Counted from the stretch's first letter, positions 26,389 through 40,500 are shown. The stretch is DNA of 64,000 nt from Gordonia westfalica (GCF_900105725.1 NZ_FNLM01000034.1:3906001-3970000); one strand, 5' to 3'. Program-made: numbers and translations. The notes: generated by a model not told the origin, from the letters alone.

Positions 26389-26910
26389 TCAGTTGACCTC
26401 GATCTTCTCGATGACGACGGCGTCGAGCGGGCGATCCTGACGATCGGTCGACGTGGTCGCGATCGCGTCGACGACCTGCTGCGACGCGGGGTCGGTGACC
26501 TCACCGAAGATGCTGTGCCGACGGTTGAGGTGCGGGGTCGGGCCGACGGTGATGAAGAACTGCGAACCGTTGGTGCCCGGGCCGGCGTTCGCCATGGCCA
26601 GCAGGTACGGACGATCGAACTGCAGCTCGGGGTGGAACTCGTCACCGAACTGGTAGCCGGGGCCGCCCATGCCGGTGCCGGTCGGGTCGCCGCCCTGGAT
26701 CATGAAGCCGGCGATCACACGGTGGAAGACCGAGCCGTCGTAGAACGGGCCGGAGTTGCCGCCGGACGCGTTCGGCTTGCTGTATTCCTTGCTGCCGTCC
26801 GCCAGGCCGACGAAGTTCTCGACGGTCTTCGGCGCGTGGTTCGGGAACAGGTCGACCTTGATGTCGCCGCGGTTGGTGTGGATGACTGCGGAGGTTTTCT
26901 GAGTGGTCAC
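26389..26910 (-). CDS. ppiA: PpiA, cyclophilin-type peptidyl-prolyl isomerase
   Basis: From GTG 26910 after GGATGGAGG the product is 173 residues. Cyclophilin motifs include [19 protein letters not shown] (catalytic Arg and Phe), [18 protein letters not shown] and [12 protein letters not shown]. It accelerates proline isomerisation in the cytoplasm, as no signal peptide is seen. ATG 26937 is a possible alternative start. The ppiA/rhomboid order and the divergent cwsA-like gene match the mycobacterial ori region. Confidence 0.92.
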   Translation of the reverse strand: MTTQKTSAVIHTNRGDIKVDLFPNHAPKTVENFVGLADGSKEYSKPNASGGNSGPFYDGSVFHRVIAGFMIQGGDPTGTGMGGPGYQFGDEFHPELQFDRPYLLAMANAGPGTNGSQFFITVGPTPHLNRRHSIFGEVTDPASQQVVDAIATTSTDRQDRPLDAVVIEKIEVN

Positions 26911-27034
26911 CCCTCCATCCAACCACTTGTGCCGCATCCGATGGTCAAGACGTGGCTCCCAGGTGCACAAACGCGCGCAGCGTCACAGGGTCTGAGGTGG
27001 CATCCGCGGGGGCCGGGCTGGCACTCTGGTCGAC

Positions 27035-27214
27035 ATGCCGAAGAACTACCTCGTCGTCGCACTGACCGTGCTCGCAGCGGCGCTCGGCGCCGGTGTCGGC
27101 GCCGTCCTCCTGCGACGTACGCGTCAGGAACCGCCGCCGGTCTCCCCAACCGTCCCCCGCGTCGAAGAGGTCCGTGAGGCCCTCGCGGAGAGCACCGAAT
27201 CACAGGCCTCGTGA
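27035..27214 (+). CDS. 59-residue single-pass membrane protein, CwsA-like
   Basis: ATG 27035 to TGA 27214 encodes MPKNYLVVALTVLAAALG..., one membrane helix (about 5-26), an RR stop-transfer, then a Pro-rich acidic tail with EPPPVSPTVPRVEEV. It sits divergently from ppiA exactly where mycobacteria carry cwsA, and the helix-RR-Pro-rich ending resembles the C-terminal third of CwsA. The N-terminal amphipathic part of CwsA is absent. It is probably a reduced CwsA-type CrgA partner. The identification rests on position and weak similarity. Confidence 0.55.
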   Translation: MPKNYLVVALTVLAAALGAGVGAVLLRRTRQEPPPVSPTVPRVEEVREALAESTESQAS

Positions 27215-27270
27215 CGACATCGCCGGCAGTCCATCCGGGCGTCGGCGGCGCCCACGGGTAATTTGAACAC

Positions 27271-28425
27271 GTGACCTCAGACGACGAGCGTTCTCCGAAC
27301 ACGCCCACCTCCGGCGGTGGTGCGTCCGAGCGGGCACGCGAGCTGTGGTCGATGTCCGACGACGCACGGTCCCGCGACCCGGAGCCCACCCGCCCGGGTC
27401 CGATCGCCGGATCGCCGGGCCCGACGCCCACCGGCGGATCCTCCGGCACCGCACCGTGGGAGCGCGTGCCCAGTGCCCCGATCAGCGCACCGTCCCCGCC
27501 GCGGGGCCGTGACGCACCCGACTCCGCCCGCCCCGGCCCCCGCGGACCGTTCCCGCCCTCGTCCGGTGGGCCGGCTCCCGGCGGTCCGGCGCCTGCACAG
27601 CGTCCGGGTCCGCCCCCCGGTGGTCCACGTCCTCCCGGCGGCCCCGGTCAGCCGGGCGGACCCCGACCGCAACCTCCCCGTTCCAACGGTCCCCGGCCCG
27701 GCGGCGACCCGGTTGCTCCTCCTCGTCCGGCCGGCGCCTACACGACCGGTCCGGGTCCGCGCCCGGCCCCGGGCAATCCGTCGGGCAATCCCGGACCCAC
27801 GAATCCCCCCGGCCGTCCCCCGGCCGGACACCGCCCGCCGCCCGGCGGGTCCCCGCAGGCGACCAAACAGGTTCCGTCGCAAGGAAATCCGCCGCAACGA
27901 CCCCCCGGTCCGACGCGTCCGGACGCCCTCGGCGGCCGACCCGGTCCCGCATCCTCGCGTCCAGAAGCACCTCAGTCGCGTCCGGATCCGCTGGCCGACG
28001 AGCCGCGCCGTCCTGACTCGGCCGACGCGACCATGTTCGTCACCCCGGCGGCTGCGACCCGCTCGGCCACCGCCACGCGACGCGACGACGAGACACCCGG
28101 CTCCGATGACCGCACGGCGTTCACGCCGGTGCCCCAGGCCTACTCTGCAAACACCCCAGCAATCGAGGACGATCCGGAGGACAACGTGGCTCCCCAGTCC
28201 GGCCCACGCCTCAATCGCTTGGCCGTGTGGGCCCTGATCCTCTCCGGATTGGGCATCACCTTCCCGATCGGCCTCGTACTCGGCTACCGCGCGCGGGCGC
28301 AGATCCGGAGCACCCGGGAGACCGGACTGCCGTTCGCGAACGTCGCGATCTGGCTCGGTTGGGCCTACCTCGGGGTACTGGTGTTCGGTCTGCTCGTATA
28401 CGGCTGGATCCTCTTCGTCGCGTGA
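27271..28425 (+). CDS. Pro/Gly-rich DUF4190-type membrane protein
   Basis: The 384-residue product (GTG 27271) has a disordered N-terminal 300 residues dominated by Pro, Gly, Arg and Ala (GPRPPGGPG-like runs), then an acidic segment, then two membrane helices (about 316-340 and 356-382) around the motif GYRARAQIRSTRETGLPFANVAIWLG, which is typical of DUF4190. Such proteins are common near actinobacterial cell-envelope genes and have no assigned function. No clear ribosome-binding site precedes it. It is followed by an inverted repeat. Confidence 0.75.
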   Translation: MTSDDERSPNTPTSGGGASERARELWSMSDDARSRDPEPTRPGPIAGSPGPTPTGGSSGTAPWERVPSAPISAPSPPRGRDAPDSARPGPRGPFPPSSGGPAPGGPAPAQRPGPPPGGPRPPGGPGQPGGPRPQPPRSNGPRPGGDPVAPPRPAGAYTTGPGPRPAPGNPSGNPGPTNPPGRPPAGHRPPPGGSPQATKQVPSQGNPPQRPPGPTRPDALGGRPGPASSRPEAPQSRPDPLADEPRRPDSADATMFVTPAAATRSATATRRDDETPGSDDRTAFTPVPQAYSANTPAIEDDPEDNVAPQSGPRLNRLAVWALILSGLGITFPIGLVLGYRARAQIRSTRETGLPFANVAIWLGWAYLGVLVFGLLVYGWILFVA

Positions 28426-28742
28426 CGTGATCCGGGTCACGCCGAACGCGGTCCAGACCCGGATCCAGGACCCGGATCACAGCCATCGAGGCACGGATCC
28501 CGCGGATCGAGATCGCGGATCGGCACCGAATCGTGCGTCTTTTCGGTAGGAAGATCTGATAGCGGAAATGGTCTCCATCCAGCGCGTTCCCGATCACGGC
28601 GAGCCGCCGGGCCACGACGACCCGATGCCGACGCGTGTCGCCGTACTCGCGCGTAATGGCTTCGGTCCGCAACTATCGATCTGTTGAACCACCTCGCGTG
28701 TGCCGAAAACACCCTCGGCACGACGAACCGAAGGAGTCGGTG
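28426..28742. other. 317-bp intergenic region with an inverted repeat
   Basis: TGATCCGGGTC (28428-28438) is complementary to 28469-28479, right after the DUF4190 stop, and probably terminates it. The remainder up to the AAGGAG of the carboxylase holds no gene I can support and presumably carries its promoter. Confidence 0.5.
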
Positions 28743-34229
<5,487 letters not shown>

Positions 34230-34240
34230 CTCTCAGCACA

Positions 34241-34279
34241 ATCGCCGCCCCCGGTTCGAACCGAACCGGGGGCGGCGAT
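34241..34279. terminator. 18-bp perfect hairpin between convergent genes
   Basis: ATCGCCGCCCCCGGTTCG (34241-34258), loop AAC, then its exact complement. It separates the carboxylase (+) from rpsR2 (-) and can serve both. Confidence 0.88.
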
Positions 34280-34295
34280 GTGTTGTGTCCCTGCT

Positions 34296-34550
34296 TCAGC
34301 GAGAGTTGTAGGGCAGCAACGCCATCTCCCGCGCGTTGCGGATCGCGGTCGCGACCTGGCGTTGTTGCTGGGGCGTCAGACCGGTGAGCCGGCGACTCCG
34401 GATCCGTCCCTTGTCGCTGAGGAACTGCCGGAGTAGCCCGATGTCCTTGTAGTCCACCGGGTTCCGGCCGTCCACGCGAACCCCGAGCGCTACCAGCTGG
34501 TTCTTCTTGCGGGCGGGACGTTCGTCCTCGCGACGTGCTCTGCGTGCCAT
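34296..34550 (-). CDS. rpsR2: 30S ribosomal protein S18, cysteine-free paralogue
   Basis: The 84-residue protein has the S18 core [29 protein letters not shown] and [17 protein letters not shown]. It lacks the cysteine ligands of zinc-binding S18. Such C- paralogues replace the zinc-carrying copies under zinc starvation. It is the last gene of the rpmB2-rpmG2-rpsN2-rpsR2 operon, 23 bases after rpsN2, and ends before an 18-bp terminator. Confidence 0.93.
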   Translation of the reverse strand: MARRARREDERPARKKNQLVALGVRVDGRNPVDYKDIGLLRQFLSDKGRIRSRRLTGLTPQQQRQVATAIRNAREMALLPYNSR

Positions 34551-34573
34551 GAGCTATCTCCTGTGATCGTCGT

Positions 34574-34879
34574 TCACCAGCTGGACTTGCGGATGCCGGG
34601 TAGCTCGCCACGATGCGCGAGTTCGCGGAACCGCACCCGCGACAGCCCCGCTTTCCCGATGTGGCCGCGGGGCCGGCCGTCAACGGCGTCGCGGTTCCGC
34701 AACCGGGTCGGACTCGAGTCGCGCGGGAGCCCGTGGAGCCGACGCCGGGCCTCCTCGCGTTCGGCGCCGGTCGAGTCCGGTGCGGCGATGACCCGCTTGA
34801 GCTCCGCGCGCAGGGCGGCGTACCGCGCCACGATCTCCCGCCGCTGTTCGTTGCGGACGATCTTGGATTTCTTCGCCAT
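34574..34879 (-). CDS. rpsN2: 30S ribosomal protein S14, cysteine-free paralogue
   Basis: The 101-residue long-form S14 ([21 protein letters not shown]...[28 protein letters not shown]) has no CxxC motifs, unlike the 61-residue zinc-binding S14 that actinobacteria use normally. Its ATG overlaps the rpmG2 stop by one base. It is part of the zinc-responsive ribosomal operon. Confidence 0.93.
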   Translation of the reverse strand: MAKKSKIVRNEQRREIVARYAALRAELKRVIAAPDSTGAEREEARRRLHGLPRDSSPTRLRNRDAVDGRPRGHIGKAGLSRVRFRELAHRGELPGIRKSSW

Positions 34880-35043
34880 CAGCGGTCCTCCTTGAAGTCG
34901 ACGTGGGCACGGGCGATCGGGTCGTACTTGCGGAGCACCATCCGATCCGGATCGTTGCGACGGTTCTTGCGGGTGACGTAGGTGTATCCCGTTCCGGCCG
35001 TGGACCGGAGCTTGATGATGGGCCGGATCTCGTTGCGGGCCAT
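34879..35043 (-). CDS. rpmG2: 50S ribosomal protein L33, cysteine-free paralogue
   Basis: The 54-residue product reads [20 protein letters not shown] and continues [14 protein letters not shown] and LRKYDP. The four zinc-binding cysteines of standard L33 are absent. Start and stop overlap rpmB2 and rpsN2 by one base (TGATG on both sides), so the operon is tightly coupled. Confidence 0.93.
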   Translation of the reverse strand: MARNEIRPIIKLRSTAGTGYTYVTRKNRRNDPDRMVLRKYDPIARAHVDFKEDR

Positions 35044-35279
35044 CAGATCTTCTCCCCCCGTGCGCGCATCGTGCGCAGCACGGACTCGATCCCGTACCTG
35101 TCGATGGTCGAGATTCCCTTGGTGCTCACACGAAGCGTGACGAACCGACCCTCGCTCGGTACGAAGTACCGCTTGCGCTGGATGTTCGGGTCCCAGCGCC
35201 GAGACGTACGGCGGTGCGAGTGCGAGACCTGTTTGCCGAAGCCCGGTTCACGGCCGGTGACTTGGCATCGACGAGACAT
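35043..35279 (-). CDS. rpmB2: 50S ribosomal protein L28, zinc-independent paralogue
   Basis: The 78-residue L28 starts [22 protein letters not shown] and contains [13 protein letters not shown]. It has one cysteine only, so it lacks the four-Cys zinc knot. It is the first gene of the minus-strand operon, and its ATG is 15 bases from a Zur-like box. Confidence 0.93.
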   Translation of the reverse strand: MSRRCQVTGREPGFGKQVSHSHRRTSRRWDPNIQRKRYFVPSEGRFVTLRVSTKGISTIDRYGIESVLRTMRARGEKI

Positions 35280-35293
35280 GGCGTCCTCCTTAT

Positions 35294-35308
35294 TGACAAT
35301 GATTGGCA
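35294..35308. promoter_or_regulatory. Zur-like box (rpmB2 operon side)
   Basis: TGACAAT-G-ATTGGCA is a 7-1-7 palindrome with one mismatch, close to the actinobacterial Zur consensus TGAAAATGATTTTCA-type. It lies in the 100-bp divergent promoter, next to rpmB2. Confidence 0.75.
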
Positions 35309-35346
35309 TTAGCGACGCCGTCACGGTACCGTCGAGCCGACCTAAA

Positions 35347-35361
35347 TGGAAATAATTGCCA
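35347..35361. promoter_or_regulatory. Zur-like box (mrf side)
   Basis: TGGAAAT-A-ATTGCCA is a second 7-1-7 palindrome with one mismatch, 19 bases before the mrf ATG and 53 bases from the first box, centre to centre. Confidence 0.75.
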
Positions 35362-35379
35362 ATAGTCTGGAGTGTGGAC

Positions 35380-36723
35380 ATGGTGGACCAGAACGCCGCC
35401 GACGGGCAGATGAGATTCCTCCCGGCCGACGACCGAACGCCGGTCATCCTGGTGACCGGCCTCGACCGGCCCGCACTCTCGCGGATCGCCGACGCATTGA
35501 TCGCCGAGCACGGCTCTGTGCAGGTCCACCACGATCTGACCGGGGTCGGCGAAGGTCAGGTGGTGCGGACGCTGAGCTGGCACGAACTCGACGGCCGTCG
35601 CCGCCAGGCTGTCACCGTGATCGAACTCGCCCACGGCTGCGTGTCGTGCACCCTGCGCGAGGATCTGTTGCCCCTGCTCCGGCGCCTGCACCGGCGATCA
35701 TCGGTTCGACGCATCGTTCTCACCCTCGACCCGATCCTGGAACCCGAGCGGATCGCCTGGTCGGTCGAGCACGTGGTCGTCGACGGCCTGCCCGGTGTAC
35801 CCGCGGCGCCTGCGGCTCTCGACGTCCGGGTGGATTCCACGATCGCGGCTGTGGCAGAGGATGGCTGGCTCGATCAGGCAACAGGAGATCTCGCGCTGTG
35901 CGAGGTCCTGCCGGTCCCGCCCGACGACGAGCGCACGCTGGCCCAGGTCGCCGTCGGGCAGGTCGCGTTCGCGGACGCCCTCGTCATCGCCGGAAGTGAT
36001 GCCGCCGCTCGGGACGCCTGGGAGTCGGCTCGCCTCGCGGCCGTACTCAAGCGCCTGGCACCGAGGGCGCCGATGATGTTCGAGTTGCCGGAACGTCCGA
36101 TCACTCCCCTGCTCATGGAGCATCTCCGCGCCGCGATCCCGCGCTCCTCGCGGCGCGGACGAATCGACGGACCACACGACCCGCTCCTCGCCGACGAACC
36201 CTCCCTCGACCCGGACTGCGGGGTCACCTGGATGGAGTTCCACACCGACCGACCCATGCATCCGGGCCGCCTGCACGACGCGATCGATTCCCTGCTCGAC
36301 GGCGTGGTCTGCGCCCGGGGACGGCTGTGGCTGGCGACGCAGCCCGATGAGGCCCTGTGGCTGGAGTCGGCCGGAGGCGGCCTCCGCGTCGCACCGGGCG
36401 GCAGCTGGCTGGCCGCCATGGACGACGACGAACTCGCCCGGGTCTCGCCCGAGCGTCGCGCCCTCGGCGCGCTGCGCTGGGACGACACCCACGGGGACCG
36501 TCATTCGTCGCTGGTCGTGCTCCTCCACCGCGGCGATCCGGCCGACATCACCGAAGCCTTGCGCGCCGCCTGCGTCAACGATGTGGAACTCGCTGCCGGA
36601 CAGGAGTTCTGGGACACCCTCGACGACCCGTTCGGCCAGTTCCACGCAGACCCGTGTGACGACGTCGACATCGAGGCGCCGATGGCCGACAGTCCCGCGA
36701 CCGGGGACTCCTCCGACCACTGA
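35380..36723 (+). CDS. mrf: CobW-like zinc-responsive protein, Mrf (ribosome hibernation-factor recruiter) homologue
   Basis: From ATG 35380 (GGAG seven bases before) the product is 447 residues. It has CobW/COG0523 architecture with CVSC at residues 87-90 in [22 protein letters not shown] and a C-terminal CobW_C domain ([16 protein letters not shown]...GRLWLA...[11 protein letters not shown]). The N-terminal P-loop is degenerate: [10 protein letters not shown] instead of GxxGxGKT. That combination is seen in the mycobacterial Rv0106/Mrf group, which acts with zinc-independent ribosomes and hibernation factor Mpy. Linkage to Zur boxes and C- ribosomal genes supports this role. Confidence 0.82.
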   Translation: MVDQNAADGQMRFLPADDRTPVILVTGLDRPALSRIADALIAEHGSVQVHHDLTGVGEGQVVRTLSWHELDGRRRQAVTVIELAHGCVSCTLREDLLPLLRRLHRRSSVRRIVLTLDPILEPERIAWSVEHVVVDGLPGVPAAPAALDVRVDSTIAAVAEDGWLDQATGDLALCEVLPVPPDDERTLAQVAVGQVAFADALVIAGSDAAARDAWESARLAAVLKRLAPRAPMMFELPERPITPLLMEHLRAAIPRSSRRGRIDGPHDPLLADEPSLDPDCGVTWMEFHTDRPMHPGRLHDAIDSLLDGVVCARGRLWLATQPDEALWLESAGGGLRVAPGGSWLAAMDDDELARVSPERRALGALRWDDTHGDRHSSLVVLLHRGDPADITEALRAACVNDVELAAGQEFWDTLDDPFGQFHADPCDDVDIEAPMADSPATGDSSDH

Positions 36724-36776
36724 CGCACGAGCACCGCCCGGACAACCCTCACCCGCCCACGAACAGCGAGATCACC

Positions 36777-37028
36777 GTGAAGAAGAACATCCATCCCGAC
36801 TATCACCCCGTCGTCATCCAGGACGCATCCACGGGCAGACAGTTCGTGACCGGGTCCACCGCCACGTCGTCGACGACGATCACGTGGTCCGACGGAAATG
36901 TGTACCCGCTCATCGTCGTTGACGTCACCAGCGACTCGCATCCGTTCTACACCGGGGTGTCGACCATCCCCGATGTGGCAGGCCGGGTCGAGAAGTTCCG
37001 GCGTCGCTATCCACATCTGAACCGGTGA
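36777..37028 (+). CDS. rpmE2: 50S ribosomal protein L31 type B
   Basis: The 83-residue product starts [20 protein letters not shown] (GTG 36777) and contains SDSHPFYTG and EKFRRRYPH. It is the zinc-free type B L31, without CxxC. It follows mrf by 53 bases and completes the zinc-starvation ribosomal set, here with the plus-strand Zur box. Confidence 0.94.
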   Translation: MKKNIHPDYHPVVIQDASTGRQFVTGSTATSSTTITWSDGNVYPLIVVDVTSDSHPFYTGVSTIPDVAGRVEKFRRRYPHLNR

Positions 37029-37059
37029 CGTATCGCCGATACTCAGGCATGGTGGAGGG

Positions 37060-37308
37060 ATGGCGGACAACGAGCAGCCGGACTGGACGACGACCCGAGA
37101 CGACCTGAAGGCAGATCCCGACATGCCCGAGCAGCCCGACGAGCAGGGCGGCCCGGACTCGGTGCTCCCCACGGCCGACGACTCCCCCATCGGCGAGACG
37201 CAGCGCATCCGCGAGGAGAAGGCCACGTACGACGCCGCGCCCGCGGACGCCGATTCGGCGAAGGACCATGCCGTCGGCGGATCGGAGGGGACCGCTGATG
37301 GCCGGTGA
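37060..37308 (+). CDS. Small acidic hypothetical protein
   Basis: The 82-residue product is rich in Asp, Glu, Pro and Ala (MADNEQPDWTTTRDDLKADP), with no hydrophobic segment, and is likely disordered. GGAGGG precedes ATG 37060. Its 3' end overlaps the SDR start by 11 bases. I do not recognise a family; similar small acidic proteins accompany oxidoreductases in Gordonia and Rhodococcus. Confidence 0.6.
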   Translation: MADNEQPDWTTTRDDLKADPDMPEQPDEQGGPDSVLPTADDSPIGETQRIREEKATYDAAPADADSAKDHAVGGSEGTADGR

Positions 37309-38131
37309 ACAGCGCACCATCGTCCTGACGGGTGCCAGCGACGGAATCGGTGCCATCGCGGCGCGGGCACTGGCCGGACCGTCGACCAACCTGATCCTCG
37401 TCGGGAGGTCCTCACAGAAGCTGGCGCCCATCGCCGCCGAGACCGGGGCGACGCCGTTCACCGCGGATTTCGCCCATCTGTCCCAGGTGCGTGATCTGGC
37501 CGCTCAGATCGCCGGCAGCGTCGACTCCATCGACGTCCTGATGAACAACGCCGGCGGAACGTTCAATCCGTCTCAGCGGACCGCAGACGGGCACGAGCCC
37601 AACTTCCAGATCAATCACCTGGCACCGTTCCTGCTGACCAATCTGCTGCGCGACCGGCTCGCCGCCGCTGGGTCGTCGCTGGTCCTGAACACCGCCAGTG
37701 TCGGCAATCTCGCCGGGAGTGTCGATCTCGACGACCTGGACTTCGACAGGCGCCGGGCGTTCGGCGGGCGCACCTACGGGACCGCGAAACTGATGAACAT
37801 CCTGTTCACCCGCGGCATCGCGCAACGCTGGACCGACGACAAGATCTATTCTGCTGCAGTGCATCCCGGTCCTGCGGCGACAAGTTTCGGCCGCGACTCG
37901 CGGCTGGTCGGGCTCGCCTACCGCTCGCCCATCGCGCGTTTCGTGACGATCACGCCGGAGCAGGGCGCCGCCCCGCTCATCGCACTCGCCGAACGCGGTG
38001 CGGATCCCTCGATCAACGGCGTGTACTTCAGCCGCCACAAGCCGAACGGACTCGAGAACCGGCAGGCCCACAACCAGAGGCTCATCGACGGGCTGTGGGA
38101 GAAGTCGGCAGAACTGACCGGGCTCAACTGA
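37298..38131 (+). CDS. Short-chain dehydrogenase/reductase
   Basis: From ATG 37298 the 277-residue protein has the NAD(P)-binding TGASDGIG motif (residues 11-18), NNAGG, the catalytic Ser in LNTASVGN and YGTAK with catalytic Tyr and Lys. The layout resembles retinol-dehydrogenase-like SDRs with a long insertion after NNAG. Substrate unknown. It lies upstream of a DJ-1/PfpI gene by 40 bases and may be co-transcribed with it. Confidence 0.85.
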   Translation: MAGEQRTIVLTGASDGIGAIAARALAGPSTNLILVGRSSQKLAPIAAETGATPFTADFAHLSQVRDLAAQIAGSVDSIDVLMNNAGGTFNPSQRTADGHEPNFQINHLAPFLLTNLLRDRLAAAGSSLVLNTASVGNLAGSVDLDDLDFDRRRAFGGRTYGTAKLMNILFTRGIAQRWTDDKIYSAAVHPGPAATSFGRDSRLVGLAYRSPIARFVTITPEQGAAPLIALAERGADPSINGVYFSRHKPNGLENRQAHNQRLIDGLWEKSAELTGLN

Positions 38132-38171
38132 CTGACCCGCTGAGGGGTCATCCCAACCGAAGGAGGGCAAG

Positions 38172-38891
38172 ATGACACATTCAATTCTCTTCGTCATGAC
38201 CGGCGCCGACTCGTGGACGCTGAACGACGGGTCGAAACACAAGACGGGTTTCTGGGCCGAGGAGGCCGTCGTACCGCTCGAGGTGTTCCGGGAGGCCGGA
38301 TACGCGGTGACCGTCGCGACGCCCGGCGGCGTGCGTCCCCCGGTCGACGAGGGCAGTCTCAGTCCCGACGTCGTCGGATCCGCCGAACGCGCCACACAGA
38401 TGCGGCACCTGGTCGACACCGATCCGGAGTTGCAGGATCCGATCTCGTTGTCCGACGTCGACATCTCCGACTACGACGCGGTGTTCGTACCCGGCGGGCA
38501 CGGACCGATGGAGGATCTGGCGGTCGACACCGACGCCGGCGCGCTGCTCATCGCCGCCGATCAGGCCAAGAAGACCATCGGCGTCGTCTGCCACGGACCG
38601 GCGATCCTGCTGGCCGCCACCGGCGAGGACGGAGTCAACGTCTTCTCCGGCCGCACGGTGACGTGCTTCGGCAACGCCGAGGAGCAACAGGCCGGGCTCG
38701 CCGACAAGGCCCCGTGGCTGCTCGAGGACCGGCTCACCCACGCCGGCTTCAAGGTGACCCTCGGCCTGCCGTGGACCGTACACACCCAGGCCGACGGCAA
38801 CCTCCTCACCGGACAGAATCCGGCGTCGTCGGAGAAGTTGGCACGCGAGGTTCTCCACCGCGTGAAGAAGCTCGCAGAGCAGTCGGCCTAG
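38172..38891 (+). CDS. DJ-1/PfpI-family type 1 glutamine amidotransferase-like protein
   Basis: The 239-residue product has the nucleophile elbow GVVCHGPAILL (Cys about 141), the FVPGGHGPMEDL loop and ADNxL-type C-terminal residues of the DJ-1/PfpI superfamily. Relatives (HchA, YhbO) act as chaperones, glyoxalases or protein deglycases. AAGGAGG precedes ATG 38172. It is convergent with the TetR gene, seven bases apart. Confidence 0.85.
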   Translation: MTHSILFVMTGADSWTLNDGSKHKTGFWAEEAVVPLEVFREAGYAVTVATPGGVRPPVDEGSLSPDVVGSAERATQMRHLVDTDPELQDPISLSDVDISDYDAVFVPGGHGPMEDLAVDTDAGALLIAADQAKKTIGVVCHGPAILLAATGEDGVNVFSGRTVTCFGNAEEQQAGLADKAPWLLEDRLTHAGFKVTLGLPWTVHTQADGNLLTGQNPASSEKLAREVLHRVKKLAEQSA

Positions 38892-38898
38892 CGCCGAC

Positions 38899-39468
38899 TC
38901 ACGCCGGCAGCAGTCCGTCGACGAGAGCGTCGACGATGTCGTCGAGGCGCTCGTCGGGGAGAAGCGGTCCGGTGAGCTGGTCGAGGATCAGCCCGTCGAC
39001 CGCGTAGTGGAACAGTGCGATCTCCCGTGCCGTACCGGGCAGTCCCGCCTGCTCGTTGAAGGCCACGTCCCCCGCGAAGCCGGTACGACGCCACTCACCG
39101 ATGATCTCGGCGACCTCGGGTCGTCGGATGCCCTCCAGGCGTAGCTCGATCAGGGCGATCGTCACCTCCCGGTTGGCGAGGAGGCGTTCGACGATGTTGC
39201 GCAGGTACTCGCCGAAGAGCTGTCGGCTCGGTGGCAGGCCGGTGCGCTCGGCGATGAACTCCTCGCTGGGGGCCAGTCGCTCGCCGATTCGCTCGACCAG
39301 GCCCTGCAGGAGCGCTGAGCGATTCCGGAAGTAGTTCGTCGTCGTTCCCTGGGGGACGCCTGCCTCCCGATCCACCGCGCGGTGGGTGAGCCCCCGTGCC
39401 CCCGTCGTCGCCAGGACCGTCAGTCCCGCGTCGGCGAGTGCGCGTCGTCGTTCCTCGTTTCGGGCCAT
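38899..39468 (-). CDS. TetR-family transcriptional regulator
   Basis: From ATG 39468 the product is 189 residues with an N-terminal helix-turn-helix (residues 1-50; RRRALADAGLTVLATTGARGLTHRAVDREAGVPQGTTTNYFRNR) and a helical ligand domain. It is divergent from the DHFR-like gene across 76 bases that hold repeated AACCACTACA motifs, so it probably represses that gene and itself. The longer frame to 39513 runs into the operator region. Confidence 0.87.
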   Translation of the reverse strand: MARNEERRRALADAGLTVLATTGARGLTHRAVDREAGVPQGTTTNYFRNRSALLQGLVERIGERLAPSEEFIAERTGLPPSRQLFGEYLRNIVERLLANREVTIALIELRLEGIRRPEVAEIIGEWRRTGFAGDVAFNEQAGLPGTAREIALFHYAVDGLILDQLTGPLLPDERLDDIVDALVDGLLPA

Positions 39469-39544
39469 ACGGAAAACGATAGCGCGAACCACTACAGCTG
39501 TTGTACATTGCAAACCACTACACCTGAAGTGATTGGAGTGAGCT
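39469..39544. promoter_or_regulatory. Divergent promoter with probable TetR operators
   Basis: AACCACTACA occurs at 39487-39496 and 39513-39522 (26-bp spacing). TACA-GCTGT-TGTA (39493-39505) and CACT...AGTG (39516-39531) are palindromic. These are candidates for the adjacent TetR protein. Confidence 0.55.
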
Positions 39545-40111
39545 ATGCGTGAACTCGTGTACTACGTGGCGGTGAGCCTCGACGGCTACATCGCGGGGCC
39601 GGACGGAGAGTTCGACGCCTTCCTCGTCGAGGGCGATCACATGGCCGGCATCAACGAGCGGTTCCCCGACACGATCCCCACCGACCACGCCGCAGCTCTC
39701 GGGATCGACCAGAGCGGCGGCGGCTTCGACACCGTCCTCATGGGAGCCAACACGTACGCCGTCGGGCTGCCGGCCGCACCGAGTCCCTATCGGCATCTCG
39801 ACCAGTACGTGTTCACCCATCGCCCGCCGGCCCCGGTCGACGGCGTGACCTTCACCGACCGCGACCCCGTGGAACTGGTGCGCGAACTGAAGTCCCGCGA
39901 CGGCAAGGACGTCTGGCTGTGCGGCGGCGGGTCGCTGGCGACGCAGCTGGCCGGCGAGATCGATCGATTGGTGCTCAAGCGGCAGCCACTGCTGTTCGGG
40001 GACGGGATCCCGCTGTTCACCCCCGGGACGTACGCGCCCGGACGGTTCGATCGCGTCAGCAGCCGGGAGTTCGGGACCGGGGTGTCGTTCACCGAGTACG
40101 TCCGTGCATGA
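39545..40111 (+). CDS. DHFR-like (RibD C-terminal) reductase family protein
   Basis: The 188-residue product reads MRELVYYVAVSLDGYIAGPD, has MGANTYAVGLP, and VWLCGGGSLATQLAGEIDRLVLKRQPLLFGDGIPLF, the RibD_C/dihydrofolate-reductase-like signature. Members are NADPH reductases of mostly unknown substrate and are often under TetR control. It is not the essential folA, as the usual DHFR active-site Trp/Asp pattern is missing. A 16-bp hairpin follows. Confidence 0.83.
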   Translation: MRELVYYVAVSLDGYIAGPDGEFDAFLVEGDHMAGINERFPDTIPTDHAAALGIDQSGGGFDTVLMGANTYAVGLPAAPSPYRHLDQYVFTHRPPAPVDGVTFTDRDPVELVRELKSRDGKDVWLCGGGSLATQLAGEIDRLVLKRQPLLFGDGIPLFTPGTYAPGRFDRVSSREFGTGVSFTEYVRA

Positions 40112-40124
40112 CCCGCTCACATTT

Positions 40125-40163
40125 CCCGTTCCCGCTCACCGTCATCGGGTGAGCGGGAACGGG
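40125..40163 (+). terminator. 16-bp hairpin after the DHFR-like gene
   Basis: CCCGTTCCCGCTCACC (40125-40140), loop GTCATCG, then its complement to 40163. It begins 14 bases after the stop codon. Confidence 0.75.
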
Positions 40164-40180
40164 GATAGTGAGCGAAAGCA

Positions 40181-40210
40181 AAAAGCACCACCGGATCCGG
40201 TGGTGCTTTT
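40181..40210. terminator. Perfect palindromic terminator after the tRNA pair
   Basis: AGCACCACCGGATCCGGTGGTGCT with A-run on the left and T-run on the right works in both directions. It lies 14 bases beyond the tRNA-Ala 3' end on the minus strand. Confidence 0.85.
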
Positions 40211-40223
40211 CTGGTTCGTGCTG

Positions 40224-40299
40224 TGGTGGAGCCTAGGAGATTCGAACTCCTGACATCTGCCTTGCAAAGGCAGCGCTCTACCAACTGAGCTAAGGCCCC
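40224..40299 (-). tRNA. tRNA-Ala (anticodon TGC)
   Basis: The 76-nt cloverleaf begins GGGGCCTTAGCTCAGTTGG and has anticodon loop TTTGCAA in a CTGCC/GGCAG stem, T-arm GAGTTCGAATCTC and an encoded CCA. Confidence 0.95.
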
Positions 40300-40359
40300 G
40301 TGCCGACCGGAATCGGTCGACGGGATGCGATTTCGGAAGTCCGGAAACGTCCGTCGCAG

Positions 40360-40433
40360 TGGGCCTAGGAGGACTTGAACCTCCGACCTCTTCGTTATCA
40401 GCGAAGCGCTCTAACCGCCTGAGCTATAGGCCC
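40360..40433 (-). tRNA. tRNA-Ile (anticodon GAT)
   Basis: The 74-nt cloverleaf begins GGGCCTATAGCTCAGGCGG, with anticodon loop CTGATAA in a CTTCG/CGAAG stem and T-arm GAGGTTCAAGTCCTC. CCA is not encoded. It precedes tRNA-Ala in one transcript, the usual pair downstream of gyrA in this order. Confidence 0.95.
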
Positions 40434-40500
40434 TTGAACCGAGAAGTGAGGTTACCCGACGGATCCCCGACCAACCAAAACGGCTGGTCAAGGGCTCGAC

